Shown here piece after piece: positions 5,255 to 5,435 of a DNA stretch of 5,435 nt (its first letter is position 1; the number at the start of each line of letters is the position of its first letter). Made by a program: the position numbers and the translations under genes. The notes below the pieces were generated by a model. The model saw nothing but the letters and a program-made list of their open reading frames with translations. It searched no databases and was not told where the DNA came from. Source of the DNA: Methylibium sp964622685 (GTDB lineage: Bacteria > Pseudomonadota > Gammaproteobacteria > Burkholderiales > Burkholderiaceae_C); assembly GCA_964622685.1 (NCBI GenBank), contig CAZUUU010000216.1, positions 1-5,435 on the forward strand. The letters run 5' to 3'.

Positions 5255-5435
5255 GCTTCAGCGTCATCTCCGACCCGGCGTTCTGGGTCGTCGCCGTGCC
5301 GGCGGTCCTGATGATGGGCCTGGCCAAGAGCGGCTTCGGCGCCGGCTTCGGCGCGCTGGCCACGCCGCTGATGGCGCTGGCGCTGCCGGTGCCGCAGGCG
5401 GCGGCGATCATGCTGCCGCTGCTGGCGGTGATGGA
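5251..5435 (+). CDS. TSUP (TauE/SafE-like) membrane transporter, N-terminal part (runs off right edge)
   Basis: From a GTG at 5251 the frame stays open to the window end, giving 61 codons. Residues 11-24 form a hydrophobic segment (FWVVAVPAVLMMGL), followed by AKSGFGAGFGALATPLM (25-41), which matches the glycine-rich G-x(2)-K-x-G-x(2)-G-x-G start of TSUP proteins, then a second hydrophobic stretch (41-60). The full family has roughly 240-270 residues and 7-8 membrane helices, so most of the protein is missing. TSUP members move sulfite, sulfoacetate, other sulfur compounds or organic anions across the inner membrane. The GTG overlaps the TGA of the reductase gene as GTGA, so translation is probably coupled; no ATG offers a better start. 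The substrate cannot be told from this part. Confidence 0.85.
   Translation, partial: MSFSVISDPAFWVVAVPAVLMMGLAKSGFGAGFGALATPLMALALPVPQAAAIMLPLLAVM

Noticed and set aside
5166..5411. An 81-codon minus-strand frame at the right end
   Set aside because: It lies antisense to the reductase 3' end and the TSUP start, which has the family glycine-rich motif and an overlapping coupled start.

Overview
The window reads as an ordinary, gene-dense piece of a very GC-rich proteobacterial chromosome. Strong G/C preference at third codon positions, a diheme cytochrome c4-type protein, a DUF1841 protein and a RutE-type reductase together suggest a betaproteobacterium of the order Burkholderiales, perhaps the Rubrivivax/Leptothrix/Methylibium group. 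That placement is inference from gene content and composition; no rRNA or other marker gene is present.

Layout from left to right: (1) the N-terminal 133 residues of a MoxR-family AAA+ ATPase on the minus strand, running off the left edge; (2) a 105-bp divergent intergenic region carrying a 22-nt near-perfect palindrome with a TATACT box in each orientation; (3) a plus-strand diheme cytochrome c4-like periplasmic protein, closed by a convincing intrinsic terminator; (4) a DUF3391/HD-GYP cyclic-di-GMP phosphodiesterase, with a possible sigma-28 (FliA)-like promoter in its leader; (5) an unlinked periplasmic ABC substrate-binding protein of the SBP_bac_5 (peptide/nickel) family; (6) a minus-strand DUF1841 protein, convergent with the binding protein across a 15-nt gap; (7) a plus-strand RutE-like nitroreductase-fold reductase, divergent from the DUF1841 gene across 40 nt; (8) the first 61 codons of a TSUP (TauE/SafE-like) membrane transporter, whose GTG start overlaps the reductase stop codon.

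The genes look like several short transcription units, not one pathway. Genes that may act together are the reductase and the TSUP transporter (4-nt overlap, likely translationally coupled) and possibly the MoxR ATPase with the cytochrome, which share a divergent control region. I saw no mobile element, CRISPR array, tRNA or rRNA, and no stretch over 300 bases lacks a gene. I found no clearly new biological system. The most testable leads are the FliA-like promoter in front of the HD-GYP gene, the palindromic divergent promoter, and the reductase-transporter pair.
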